A DNA stretch of 38,097 nucleotides from Chthoniobacterales bacterium (lineage in GTDB: Bacteria; Verrucomicrobiota; Verrucomicrobiia; Chthoniobacterales; UBA10450). The stretch lies in the NCBI GenBank assembly GCA_025929155.1, contig JAICMR010000012.1, forward strand, positions 1 to 38,097, read 5' to 3'. A program made the translations under genes and the position numbers. The stretch's first letter is position 1. The number at the start of each line of letters is the position of its first letter. Shown one piece after another: positions 8,199-15,583 of the stretch. The notes beneath the pieces were generated by a model. It was given only the letters and a program-made list of their open reading frames with translations, ran no database searches and was not told where the DNA came from.

Positions 8199-8375
8199 AT
8201 GAAGAGAAAGACTTCGGGGGCAGGTAAGACCAGCGATCGGCGCACGGCTACCAAGTGGAAGCGTTCAGGTGGTAAGGGCGCCGCCGCGAAATCGCCAGCG
8301 ATCACTCCAAACGCGAGAGAGCGGCCGGTGAAATGCGCCAGTCCGCCGTGCTATCTTTCGGAATTCGAAGACTGA
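8199..8375 (+). CDS. Small basic protein with CASPPCYLSEFED tail, 58 residues
   Basis: This short gene has the clearest Shine-Dalgarno sequence in the area: AGGAGG at 8185-8190, eight bases before the ATG. The product starts very basic (MKRKTSGAGK, then TKWKRSGGKG), continues through a proline-rich linker, and ends with CASPPCYLSEFED, which carries two cysteines in a C-x4-C arrangement. I recall small bacterial proteins with ASPPC-type tails, but I know no function. It is divergent from NnrS and shares the FNR-type box with it, so it may be made under low oxygen or nitrosative stress. It could bind nucleic acid through the basic half and a metal or heme through the tail; that is speculation. 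It ends 13 bases before the end of the convergent reductase gene. Confidence 0.75.
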   Translation: MKRKTSGAGKTSDRRTATKWKRSGGKGAAAKSPAITPNARERPVKCASPPCYLSEFED

Positions 8376-8387
8376 AGTCGCCCCGGG

Positions 8388-9539
8388 CTAAGAGACAGAT
8401 TCCGCCGGATGGGCGAAGGCGAGGTCGCGATTGGGATCGATCTTCCAGCGCCTTGCCACCGCTTCCAATTCTTCTGTAAGTGGCCAGCGGTCAGCCGACA
8501 TCTCACCTGCGTATTCCGCGCTCGCGCCTTTAAGGCTCATGCAGTTGCGGTTGTCGCCGATCTCCGCGATCCGCGCCAACTCTTCCGGCGTAAAGGTCAC
8601 CGCCGGCAAGGTCGCCAGCTCTTTGATTTTTTCTTCGATCGGTTTCGCGCTGCTCCCCGGTTCTTGAATCAGCGTCGGAACCACGCTTTCCACCGCCGGA
8701 TGCTGCAGGTTCCAGAGAGAAGCGAATTGCAGCATTGTCAGGCCGTGCGCCTGGGCGATCGGGCGCAGCCGCTCGATTTTTTCGGAACCGGCCTCGACCC
8801 AGCCGGCGGGACGGAAACTGCGATGATCGCGCGGCGCAAATTCGTTCCCCGGTTTCACGTCATCGTGAAAGAGACCACCGTAATCGACGACTCGCGTGAG
8901 GATCTTTGTCCCGGTCTTTTCCGCCGCGGGCAAACAGAGACTGCCGGGCCAGGGTTCCAAAGGATTGAGAATGATCATGGCCCAATCCAGCAGGCCTTGA
9001 AACCGCTCGAGCGCGAGAATCAGGTCAAGCGTGAACCCGTTCGCCGGACCGGGCGCGATCCCAAGCTGGTTCGTTAGGCCGGCATCCTTTAGTTTCTCCA
9101 TTCCCTTCCAAACCGCATCACTCGTGTAACCCGTTGCGTCGGGATTGTGCAGCAGGAGGAGATCGAACCGATCGACACCGCTGCGCGCGAGCGACTTTTC
9201 GGTCGCCGCGCGCAAGTAACTGGCGAAGCCCGAAGGTTTGCGTAGCCGCGAGTTGGTGAAGCGCGGAAATCCTTTCGACCCTTCGCGCTCGCCTTCATAA
9301 AAGTCGTGCCCGATGGCGCCGACCAAACCGTAGCTATCCCGCGAAATTCCTTCGAGAGCGCGGCCCAGCAGCGTGTCGGCTTCACCCGAACCGTAAACGT
9401 CCGCCGTGACAAAAGTGCGAATACCATCTTCGTGAGCCCGGCGGATGAGACTGATGAATCTCTCGTCGTTAAAGGACTCGCCGTAATGCATGAAGCGCCC
9501 GGCGCTCCACATTCCAAAACCTGTCCGTGTCAATTGCAT
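8388..9539 (-). CDS. Aldo/keto reductase family protein
   Basis: This 383-residue protein has the AKR barrel: an N-terminal glycine-rich turn (TRTGFGMWSAG), the ITFDTADVYG-like strand here written RTFVTADVYGSGEADTLLG with the active-site Asp and Tyr, and LLLLHNPD with the active-site His. The C-terminal half carries the SVVPTLIQ cofactor-loop region. AKRs reduce carbonyls with NADPH. One oddity: the strand that normally carries the catalytic lysine reads GLVGAIGHDF, with no lysine in the expected place. Either the lysine is displaced or this is a non-standard member. The gene starts 41 bases after the hemoglobin gene and probably shares its transcript, which would put it under the second FNR-type box. 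Confidence 0.85.
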   Translation of the reverse strand: MQLTRTGFGMWSAGRFMHYGESFNDERFISLIRRAHEDGIRTFVTADVYGSGEADTLLGRALEGISRDSYGLVGAIGHDFYEGEREGSKGFPRFTNSRLRKPSGFASYLRAATEKSLARSGVDRFDLLLLHNPDATGYTSDAVWKGMEKLKDAGLTNQLGIAPGPANGFTLDLILALERFQGLLDWAMIILNPLEPWPGSLCLPAAEKTGTKILTRVVDYGGLFHDDVKPGNEFAPRDHRSFRPAGWVEAGSEKIERLRPIAQAHGLTMLQFASLWNLQHPAVESVVPTLIQEPGSSAKPIEEKIKELATLPAVTFTPEELARIAEIGDNRNCMSLKGASAEYAGEMSADRWPLTEELEAVARRWKIDPNRDLAFAHPAESVS

Positions 9540-9579
9540 GCTTCAGTTTTCTCCGCGCTCTCGGAACGACACCCCAGTC

Positions 9580-10014
9580 TTACTCTGGCCAGCGGGCTCG
9601 GCTCAGAGCAGCCGGATCAGTCAGAACACCCATCCTTTGGGCGAAAGTGTCAGCGATGCAGACCGCGCTGTTCTTCGCTTGTTCGCTTTTCGGGCCCGCG
9701 AAATTTTCGTCAATCGTTTCGACGAAGAGCCCCACCCAGCGTTCGAAATGCTCCTGCTCCACGGGAAGAACCGCGTGTTTCGGGAACGGCGCGCCCTGAT
9801 AATTGCGCGCGCCAAAAAGCATCGACTCCCAGAACCGATACATCTTCGGCAAATGCTCCGCCCAATCGACTGCGGCGATTTCGTTAAAAACGGGGGACAG
9901 CAGCTCATCACGATTGACCTTGCCGTAGAAGGACTCGACGAGCGTCTTCACGTCTTCAGATGTCTCGAGGTCGCAGAGTGTCTTCATTTTGCCCCGCAGA
10001 ACGCTCTCGCTCAT
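9580..10014 (-). CDS. Group III truncated hemoglobin
   Basis: This 144-residue globin has the group III (P) two-over-two pattern: FYGKVNRDELLSPVFNE, then the FWESMLFGARNYQGAPFPKH stretch typical of this group, then EHFERWVGLFVETID, where the histidine before FERW is the expected proximal heme ligand. Group III globins bind oxygen or nitric oxide and are usually expressed in microaerobic or nitrosative conditions. I chose the ATG at 10014, because longer starts would run through the FNR-type box at 10049-10062, 35 bases upstream. Together with NnrS it suggests nitric oxide detoxification. The aldo/keto reductase follows downstream on the same strand. Confidence 0.9.
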   Translation of the reverse strand: MSESVLRGKMKTLCDLETSEDVKTLVESFYGKVNRDELLSPVFNEIAAVDWAEHLPKMYRFWESMLFGARNYQGAPFPKHAVLPVEQEHFERWVGLFVETIDENFAGPKSEQAKNSAVCIADTFAQRMGVLTDPAALSRARWPE

Positions 10015-10048
10015 TGGCCCAGGTAGCAACAGCGATCGCTCCGGATAC

Positions 10049-10062
10049 TTGATCTGAATCAA
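10049..10062. promoter_or_regulatory. FNR/Nnr-type box before the hemoglobin gene
   Basis: TTGATCTGAATCAA is a TTGAT-N4-ATCAA palindrome, differing at one base from the box before NnrS. It ends 35 bases before the truncated hemoglobin ATG, a fitting place for FNR/DNR-type activation. Two near-identical sites at two nitric-oxide-related genes 1.9 kb apart are unlikely to be chance. Confidence 0.75.
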
Positions 10063-10170
10063 ATTCGTGGGGCGCGTGGGTGAGCTCTCAGTGGACCGAG
10101 CTGGGTCGCTTTTTGACCACCTCACCGGGGTGCGGACCGGAAGAGCGGCAGATCGGGAGAAAGCGTTTAT

Positions 10171-10192
10171 TAGTCAAAAAATATATTGACTA
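10171..10192. promoter_or_regulatory. 22-bp palindromic operator TAGTCAA-N8-TTGACTA
   Basis: TAGTCAA, eight AT-rich bases, then TTGACTA form a perfect dyad in the gap between the hemoglobin and DUF4142 genes. The same arms and spacing recur at 26792-26813 before the DoxX gene. Read toward each gene, 20 of 24 bases agree, including TATATTGACTATT. The right arm could double as a -35 element (TTGACT). The regulator is unknown. A dimeric repressor of the Rrf2, MarR or HxlR kind is possible. Confidence 0.65.
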
Positions 10193-10292
10193 TTGTGTTT
10201 TTCATTGTTCTTTGTCATAAACAGCCGTCCTCGACGCGGTCGCCAAATGTGATCGCGCGCGGCAGCAACATCAGAAAAGGAATAAACGCCAT

Positions 10293-10832
10293 ATGTTAAA
10301 ATCAGTCGCCCTCATAGTTACCACTGCCGCGCTCGCGGTTTTCTCCAGCGCTCAGGCTCAAACCGAAACAGCGGCCGCTCCGCCTAACGATGCTCAGATC
10401 GCGCAGATCGTCCTCACGGCCGACACCGTCGACGTCGACTACGGCCATCTGGCCGTGAAAAAAACCAACAACCCCGAAGTCAAAGCATTCGCCGAGACGA
10501 TGATTCGCGACCACACGGCCGTGAACGAAAAGGCCACTGCCCTAGCCAAAAAGCTTGGGATGACTCCGGAAGCCAGTGCCACGAGCAAGAGCCTGAAGTC
10601 AAATGGCCACACAGAACTGAAGAAACTGAAAACGCTCAGTGGCGCTGAGTTCGATAAGGCTTACGTCGATAACGAGGTCGCCTATCACACCTCAGTCATT
10701 GGCGCTCTCGACACCGTCTTGCTTCCGAACGCGAAGAACGCGGAACTGAAGAGCCTGCTGGAAAGCGGCCGGCCGATCTTCGTTTCTCACCTCGAGCACG
10801 CCAAGATGATTCAGAAGTCGCTCAATAAATAA
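10293..10832 (+). CDS. DUF4142 exported protein
   Basis: This 179-residue protein has a clean signal peptide (LIVTTAALAVFSSAQA, cleaved after about residue 22) and then a helical DUF4142 domain. The domain begins with the family's AQIVLTADTVDVDYGHLAVKK and FAETMIRDHTAVNEKA and ends with HLEHAKMIQKSL. DUF4142 is a ferritin-like four-helix bundle, exported and often linked to stress, with no proven activity. AAGGAA precedes the ATG. The AT-rich leader carries the 22-bp palindromic operator, 100 bases upstream of the start. The only 9-mer of this region is at 10382-10390, encoding Pro-Asn just after the signal peptide. Confidence 0.88.
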   Translation: MLKSVALIVTTAALAVFSSAQAQTETAAAPPNDAQIAQIVLTADTVDVDYGHLAVKKTNNPEVKAFAETMIRDHTAVNEKATALAKKLGMTPEASATSKSLKSNGHTELKKLKTLSGAEFDKAYVDNEVAYHTSVIGALDTVLLPNAKNAELKSLLESGRPIFVSHLEHAKMIQKSLNK

Positions 10833-10857
10833 CGACAGAGGAAAGCCTTCATCGCAT

Positions 10858-10889
10858 CCCGGGTCCGTTCTACAGCGAGCGGACTCGGG
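10858..10889 (+). terminator. Possible terminator hairpin after DUF4142
   Basis: CCCGGGTCCG (10858-10867) pairs with CGGACTCGGG (10880-10889), with one wobble pair and a 12-base loop. It lies 26 bases after the DUF4142 stop. There is no clear run of T after it, so it may be a transcript-end stabiliser rather than a strict intrinsic terminator. Confidence 0.45.
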
Positions 10890-11013
10890 TATGCGGGGTC
10901 TTTAAATGAGGCAGCCCAGCTTGCAGCGCGACCGTCAGACGCCCGGGTACGTAGAAGCGCGAGATCTGCGACACCTGGCCAGCCCCGGCCACCGCGAGAA
11001 CCGTCACCGAGGG

Positions 11014-11478
11014 GTGATAATCAAACCCTTCTCACTCTGGACGCTGGCGGTTTGGGGTCTGGCCTTCTTCTTTGCCGGTTTTTTGTCGGGACGCCACGGC
11101 AGTGACTTTCCCGCTGCGGGCATTGACTTGGGCAGTTCGCCCATCCAATCGACTCAGGAAGCAGTTCAACCCCCCGCCATCCCTGCGAGCTCCGCAAGCG
11201 GCGCCACCAGCGCCACCGCCGAGTCGAACGCACCGGCGGTCACGCACGTGGCGATGAAAGACATGAAGTTTTCTCCCGCGACGATCGAGATTAAAAAGGG
11301 CGATACGGTCGAGTGGAAGAACGACGACATGACTCCACACACGGCGACTTCACCCACATTCGATTCCGGCCCGGTCGCGTCCGACGCTTCCTGGCGACAT
11401 ACCTTCGGCGAAGCCGGCAGCTTTCCCTATACCTGCACGTTCCATCCCGATATGAAGGGAACGGTAGTGGTGAAATAA
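11014..11478 (+). CDS. Membrane-anchored cupredoxin (plastocyanin/azurin type)
   Basis: The C-terminal 100 residues form a single type-1 copper domain: HVAMKDMKFSPATIEIKKGD, then MTPHTATSPT with the first copper histidine, and YTCTFHPDMKG with the Cys, His and Met ligands (C-x2-H-x2-M). A hydrophobic segment near the start (LWTLAVWGLAFFFAGFLSG) anchors it, and a Pro/Ala/Ser linker of about 50 residues spaces it from the membrane. Such proteins shuttle electrons, for example to copper nitrite reductases like the one at 17061. I chose GTG at 11014 with GAGGGG next to it; an ATG at 10906 would add 36 residues with no known similarity. It ends three bases from the end of the convergent kinase gene. 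Confidence 0.85.
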   Translation: MIIKPFSLWTLAVWGLAFFFAGFLSGRHGSDFPAAGIDLGSSPIQSTQEAVQPPAIPASSASGATSATAESNAPAVTHVAMKDMKFSPATIEIKKGDTVEWKNDDMTPHTATSPTFDSGPVASDASWRHTFGEAGSFPYTCTFHPDMKGTVVVK

Positions 11479-11481
11479 AGA

Positions 11482-12381
11482 CTAGGTATTCCTTCTGCTG
11501 TGGGTCAGCGGAACGCGAACCCGCAGGGCGCCGCGCAGAAGCCGATAATGCAAAGGCGCCTCCATCATTTCCACCTCACCGTCGAGCGACACAGGAACCC
11601 GCGCCGGCTGGATATCCAAATGCAATTCCGGCGCGCAAATCATGTCGAAGTCCCGTTTCTCCTCTGTCTTGCGAGCGAGCAATCGGAGGCCGAGGCGGAG
11701 AATTCCACGCTTACTGAGCGGCTTCGGCAGGTAAAGCGCGAGGTTACCCGCTTCGATGCAGCGCCGACCGCGGAGACGGAAGTAATCGAGTTCTTCGGGG
11801 TTGTTGCAGGCAAAGCCGAAACGAGTGCGGAAGAGGCGGCTTTCTCCTTCACTCGTTAGCCGAATGGTCATGATGCTGCCCCAGCGCAAAAGCGCACTTG
11901 CGCCACTGATGAGCGCGATAAATCGGCTGCGTCCAAAGCGCCGAAACATTTGTTCCCGATGTCGCAGCGCCAGCGGATACAGGCCGAGACTCGATCGGCT
12001 GAGAAAGGTCCGGCCGTTCACTTCCGCGGCGTTGATCGTCGTGACGCGACCATGCAGCGCCGTGTGAACCGCCGCCTCCAGTTCCAAGGGGATACCAAGC
12101 CGCTTGGCGAACAGGTTAAAAGTCCCCAAGGGAAGCACGCCAAGAGTCTTACCGGTCCCCGCCAGCACCGAGGCGATGGAATCGATCGTCCCATCGCCGC
12201 CCGCTCCAACCACGAGGTCGGTGTCGCTCTTTGCGGCCTGCTTCGCGAGCGCGGCCATTTCGCCGCCGTTCCGCGCCACGAGTAGCTCCGGCTCTGCGGC
12301 CTGTTCCCGAAATAGCTCGAGGATGCGCGCCTGCGTCTCAGCATGTCCATGACCAGCGCCGCGATTTATGATTACAATCAT
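11482..12381 (-). CDS. Diacylglycerol/lipid kinase (YegS/DagK family)
   Basis: This 299-residue protein is a lipid kinase of the DAGK catalytic family. It has the nucleotide-binding GGDGT at residues 61-65 and GVLPLGTFNLFAKRLGIP at 81-98 (the PxGTxN element). The C-terminal strand domain ends with the family's VSLDGE turn. Members phosphorylate diacylglycerol or related lipids at the inner membrane. The start is ATG at 12381. A degenerate copy of about 125 bp from its N-terminal part lies 3 kb away at 15294-15416, about 80 percent identical by eye. No copy of the iterated 9-mer occurs here (11853 has the near-match TCGTTAGC). The lipid substrate is unknown. Confidence 0.88.
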   Translation of the reverse strand: MIVIINRGAGHGHAETQARILELFREQAAEPELLVARNGGEMAALAKQAAKSDTDLVVGAGGDGTIDSIASVLAGTGKTLGVLPLGTFNLFAKRLGIPLELEAAVHTALHGRVTTINAAEVNGRTFLSRSSLGLYPLALRHREQMFRRFGRSRFIALISGASALLRWGSIMTIRLTSEGESRLFRTRFGFACNNPEELDYFRLRGRRCIEAGNLALYLPKPLSKRGILRLGLRLLARKTEEKRDFDMICAPELHLDIQPARVPVSLDGEVEMMEAPLHYRLLRGALRVRVPLTHSRRNT

Positions 12382-12631
12382 CCAAGTGACCTGACTCCCG
12401 GCCTACTGACCTTCGGCGGGAAAGGGAAGTGCGCAACGTGTCAGGAGCCATCACTCGTTACCCCAGGGGCAAGTCGCCGGCCACGCGCCTCGGCCTGGCA
12501 AGGAATGCTATCCGTCGTAAAGACGCGCGCAAAGTTACAACCGAGTAACCTTTGCATTCTAGACTCATCCTTGTGCCTGCATAATCTCGGCATCTGCAAA
12601 CCCATAAAAATCCTGCAAAAACTAACTTGTT
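12382..12631. other. Intergenic leader before cupredoxin/propeller gene
   Basis: No gene is supported here. One plus-strand frame contains GGKGKCATCQEP, which faintly recalls a c-type heme site with its histidine lost, but nothing around it supports a cytochrome. A weak -10-like TATA element (CATAAT near 12589) lies about 40 bases before the ATG. Confidence 0.4.
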
Positions 12632-14497
12632 ATGAAAAAAATCCCGCTAACACTATCAACTTCACTAAGCTTGCTGACTCTCCTCTTGACGACAGCAGTC
12701 GCGCCGCGCGCTGTGTGGGGCGACGGAGGTTCGGTCGATACCATGAGCCTGACAGACGAGCCGGGGAACTGGTTCAAAAGCGCCCTCACAGGAACGCCAT
12801 TCACGACCATCAACGCCGGCCAGCGGGTCGATTTTGATATCAGTAACTGCTGCACCAGCACTCGGCATACCGTTACCCTGCTCATGAAGCCGGCCGGCTC
12901 CGGAGTGGTCATGGACCAAGATAAGTCACAGAAAGGCAAGCTTTCGGTGACCTTCGATGTTCCAGGCGTTTACCTGTTTCATTGCAAGATTCATCCCTAC
13001 ATGACCGGGATTGTTGGAGTGAAAGACGGGATAGGAAAAATCCCTGATGTGACTTCAACGATGCTTCCCTTTATCGGTCATCTCGGTGTTACTTCGCTTC
13101 CGGCCGAAACGGTCTTGTCCGTCCTCACCACGGTCGCCGCGACCGATGCCGATAAGCTGGCCAAGTGGGACATCCTGGATTCCTCAGCCGCGGTAAAGCC
13201 GGCCATCCCCGGAGTGGGCGAAGTCTGGGTGGACACGCAATTTGAGCGTGTTCCTAACCAGAGAGACCTCAACGGAGCGTTGAAGCCCGGAACAATCACA
13301 GTCATGGATGCCGCGACCTTCACTGTCGAGCGGGAGATCAATGGGAAGCGTGCCGGAGGCATGTGGAATAACCCGCATAACATGTGGGCTAACTTCGCGC
13401 TTAACTCTGTCTATAACGGCAACTGGTTTGGCGAGTGGATAAATAAAATCGATCGCCCGAGCGGCCGGATTCTGAACAGCATCACGGTCGGCGATGCTCC
13501 GACTCATATCATCACCATTCCCACCGGCCCGCAAACCGGCGTGCTGACCGTCCCATTGAGCGCGGACAATAATATGGTGAAGGTCCAGGACACCCGCTCC
13601 GGATTGAAAATTATTGATAGCGAGCCGACCGGCAGCGGGACGAATAACCCGCACGGTCACTGGCTCACCTGTGGCACAGGAGATCGCACCATCGTGCCGA
13701 ACGTTTTCAAAGGACTCGGGCCAGCCGGTTCGATCAGCATTATCGACACCGCGAGCGGCGCGGTTCTGAAGGAGTTCGTGCAGAATCCGAACGACCCTTT
13801 GACCGCGCCAATCTTGATGCCGATTGCGGTTGGCGAGTGTCATGTGAACGGCGTCGCCAAAGCCTATGTGGCAAATGCGGTCAGCGGCAAGGTAACAGTC
13901 ATCAATGTGGATAGTCAGACCATCGTGGGAAATATTCCTGTGACTCTGGCTCCGGATGGACAGACCGGGCTCGATATCTTTCACACTCTTCAGGCGCCGA
14001 TCCAGACGCCGGTGAGTCCGGATGAAAAATGGGCCGCGACCGCCGTGCTATCACTTACAAACGTGAGCCGGCCGCCGACCGACTCAGCCGACCACGTGGC
14101 AATCATTGACACGACCACAGATCAGGTCGTCGCCTACGTCGCGACACCTGCGGGCACCCACGGCGTGAATTGGGGCGCCAAATTAGGAGGCGGATATTAT
14201 GCCTACACTACTAATCAGCACGCGAATGTGCTGACGGTGATCGATCCCGATCCCAATGGAGATAGCAATGGGGCAGACGCTGCCGCGGTTGGGACAATCC
14301 TGCTCTCAAATGGAAGCAAAGGCGCTGGCGCGACCGATGGAACTGGCGGCCAGGGCGTCAAGCCTCTTCCGATGACCCACGACGGATGGATCCAGCCAAC
14401 CGTGGCCTTGTCGGGAACCAGCAAACTTTCCTCTGAAGTAGAGGGATGGATCAGCCTCCTGACAGAGGAACAAAAAGATCCCTCACACCAGCATTGA
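12632..14497 (+). CDS. Secreted cupredoxin fused to YVTN-type beta-propeller
   Basis: This is a 621-residue exported protein (signal peptide about residues 1-30). Residues 35-132 form a cupredoxin with His79, Cys118, His121 and Met124 as likely type-1 copper ligands. The rest is a beta-propeller of YVTN-type repeats: THIITIPTGPQTGVL, GSISIIDTASGAVLKEF, AYVANAVSGKVTVINVDSQ, HVAIIDTTTDQVVAYV and others. Several His, Asn and Met positions between blades (NNPHNMWANF, NNPHGHW) could bind metal. The order of modules is the reverse of nitrous oxide reductase, where the propeller comes first. It may be an electron-transfer or copper-dependent redox enzyme; the substrate is unknown. A strong hairpin follows the stop at 14505. 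The start has no clear Shine-Dalgarno sequence. Confidence 0.8.
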   Translation: MKKIPLTLSTSLSLLTLLLTTAVAPRAVWGDGGSVDTMSLTDEPGNWFKSALTGTPFTTINAGQRVDFDISNCCTSTRHTVTLLMKPAGSGVVMDQDKSQKGKLSVTFDVPGVYLFHCKIHPYMTGIVGVKDGIGKIPDVTSTMLPFIGHLGVTSLPAETVLSVLTTVAATDADKLAKWDILDSSAAVKPAIPGVGEVWVDTQFERVPNQRDLNGALKPGTITVMDAATFTVEREINGKRAGGMWNNPHNMWANFALNSVYNGNWFGEWINKIDRPSGRILNSITVGDAPTHIITIPTGPQTGVLTVPLSADNNMVKVQDTRSGLKIIDSEPTGSGTNNPHGHWLTCGTGDRTIVPNVFKGLGPAGSISIIDTASGAVLKEFVQNPNDPLTAPILMPIAVGECHVNGVAKAYVANAVSGKVTVINVDSQTIVGNIPVTLAPDGQTGLDIFHTLQAPIQTPVSPDEKWAATAVLSLTNVSRPPTDSADHVAIIDTTTDQVVAYVATPAGTHGVNWGAKLGGGYYAYTTNQHANVLTVIDPDPNGDSNGADAAAVGTILLSNGSKGAGATDGTGGQGVKPLPMTHDGWIQPTVALSGTSKLSSEVEGWISLLTEEQKDPSHQH

Positions 14498-14504
14498 GTC
14501 TGCG

Positions 14505-14533
14505 TGGCGCGGCGGAGTCTCTCCGCCGCGCCA
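14505..14533 (+). terminator. Strong 12-bp stem hairpin
   Basis: TGGCGCGGCGGA (14505-14516) and its exact complement (14522-14533) close a five-base loop, eight bases after the stop of the cupredoxin/propeller gene. There is no T run behind it. It probably ends or protects the transcript; GC-rich hairpins of this type can also be dispersed repeats. Confidence 0.65.
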
Positions 14534-14690
14534 ATGACCCCAAAACTCTTCCAGGAACTGTGCGACTTCGTAATCCCTCCCGCGCACACTCGGTCCAGAT
14601 CGATGGAATTAGTCCGATAATTCTGCGCCGCCATTCCGCGGTGCAGGCGGTCCTCCACTCTCATCAGAAGACCGGGATGCCCGAAGAAAC

Positions 14691-14899
14691 AAACATCATT
14701 GGAGGAATGTTCGAATCCGTTTATCCCGATGCGGACGCGAAACATGCATTAGCCGGGGTTTCCGCTTATCGAATCGCTGCCCGCATAAGGCGTAATCTTT
14801 GATGCGGTCATGTCGCGGCCGGGCAAATACCCGATTGTAGATCACAGCATGCACAAAATGGAGATCGGCTCCGCCGGAGAGCTGGAGATCACACCTTGA
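14691..14899 (+). pseudogene. NirK C-terminal remnant, frameshifted
   Basis: The translation IIGGMFESVYPDADAKHALA continues, after a frameshift and a TAA near 14786-14788, with GVIFDAVMSRPGKYPIVDHS and a tail ending in GELEITP. This matches the last 70 residues of the intact DoxX-NirK fusion (17061-18626), including its VDHSM histidine region. A single inserted base near 14780 and a CAA-to-TAA change break the frame. The region matching the catalytic His now reads Asn. It is on the opposite strand to the intact gene. It is a fossil of a second nitrite reductase gene; nothing upstream of it is recognisable. Confidence 0.75.
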
Positions 14900-14901
14900 C
14901 T

Positions 14902-15270
14902 TCAGCAAAGCACAGCCTCACCGCGAGAAGGAGCGCGACTGACGTAGATCTCGGGCGGGAACTGTTTCGTCTCGAAACGTGGCGGCAAGTTGTTCAGTTC
15001 GCCTTCTATTTTTTCGTTTAGGGCCAACTGCTCGGGGGCGTCAAGTAGCTTGCGAGCCTTATGGATAAACTTCCGCTTCTTCGAGCTGGTTGTGCGTCTC
15101 CAATCGCCGGCTGACCGCAGCAATTCTCCTGCACTTTTCCAAAACGCGCCGCCTCATCTTCGCGACCACGGTCGCGTGGCGCAAAATTCTTTCACCGTCG
15201 CAGCCAGCTGCCGCACGAAATAATCGTGGTCTTCTTGCAACCGCGTAATCGTGCTTCTTGCGACATCCAG
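14902..15270 (-). pseudogene. Hemerythrin-domain protein remnant, two frameshifts
   Basis: Three minus-strand frames joined in order read like a hemerythrin HHE protein. The first is ITRLQEDHDYFVRQLAATVK (15250-15195), with the His-Asp start. The second is RRLETHNQLEEAEVYP (about 15110-15062), the conserved HxxxEE helix that holds two iron ligands. The third is KIEGELNNLPPRFE (about 15010-14960). The breaks fall near 15190 and 15060. Hemerythrins bind oxygen or nitric oxide, and repair-type members (Ric/YtfE) fix iron centres damaged by nitric oxide, which fits the neighbourhood. The three pieces follow in the right order without gaps, which makes chance unlikely. The gene is dead unless the breaks are sequencing errors. 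Confidence 0.65.
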
Positions 15271-15293
15271 AGATGGGCCGCCGGCTCCGAGGC

Positions 15294-15420
15294 CGACGCG
15301 ATGGAATCGATCGTCCCATCGCCGCCTGCTCCAACCACCAGTTCGGTGCAGCTCTCTGCTGCTTGCTCCGCGAGCGCGGCCACTTCGCCACCATTCCGTG
15401 CTACCAGCAGCTCCAACTAG
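15294..15420 (-). pseudogene. Fragment of a DAGK-family lipid kinase gene
   Basis: The translation ELLVARNGGEVAALAEQAAE, continued by LVVGAGGDGTIDSIAS, matches residues 32-71 of the intact kinase at 11482-12381, with DNA identity around 80 percent by eye over about 125 bp. It includes the GGDGT nucleotide loop. The match stops abruptly at both ends, so only an internal piece was copied. It sits directly upstream of the hemerythrin remnant on the same strand. Confidence 0.75.
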
Positions 15421-15540
15421 TTAACTCGGTAGATCACTCCGCGTATGTCGCAATTCGGCGGGAAGCAGAATCGAATCAGCTCACTGGCAGGCGAACAGAA
15501 TGATCCGTCAGCTAAACATCGATCGCCTAAAGATCCCAGC

Positions 15541-15563
15541 GCGCCCGGCGTCAATCCGGGCGC
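15541..15563 (-). terminator. Hairpin after sodC
   Basis: GCGCCCGG (15541-15548) and CCGGGCGC (15556-15563) form an 8-bp perfect stem with a seven-base loop, 21 bases beyond the SodC stop. No T run follows on the minus strand, so termination efficiency is uncertain. Confidence 0.45.
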
Positions 15564-15583
15564 TCCGCAAAGGGTTCTTCGAA

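Noticed and set aside
10186-10292. Sigma-70 promoter using TTGACT of the operator as -35.
   Set aside because: No good -10 hexamer lies 16-18 bases further on; the nearest (CATAAA) is about 24 bases away.
12400-12480. GGKGKCATCQEP, resembling a heme c motif CxxCH with the histidine changed to Gln.
   Set aside because: Only a dozen residues look alike, and neither side continues as a cytochrome in any frame. Without more context it is probably chance.
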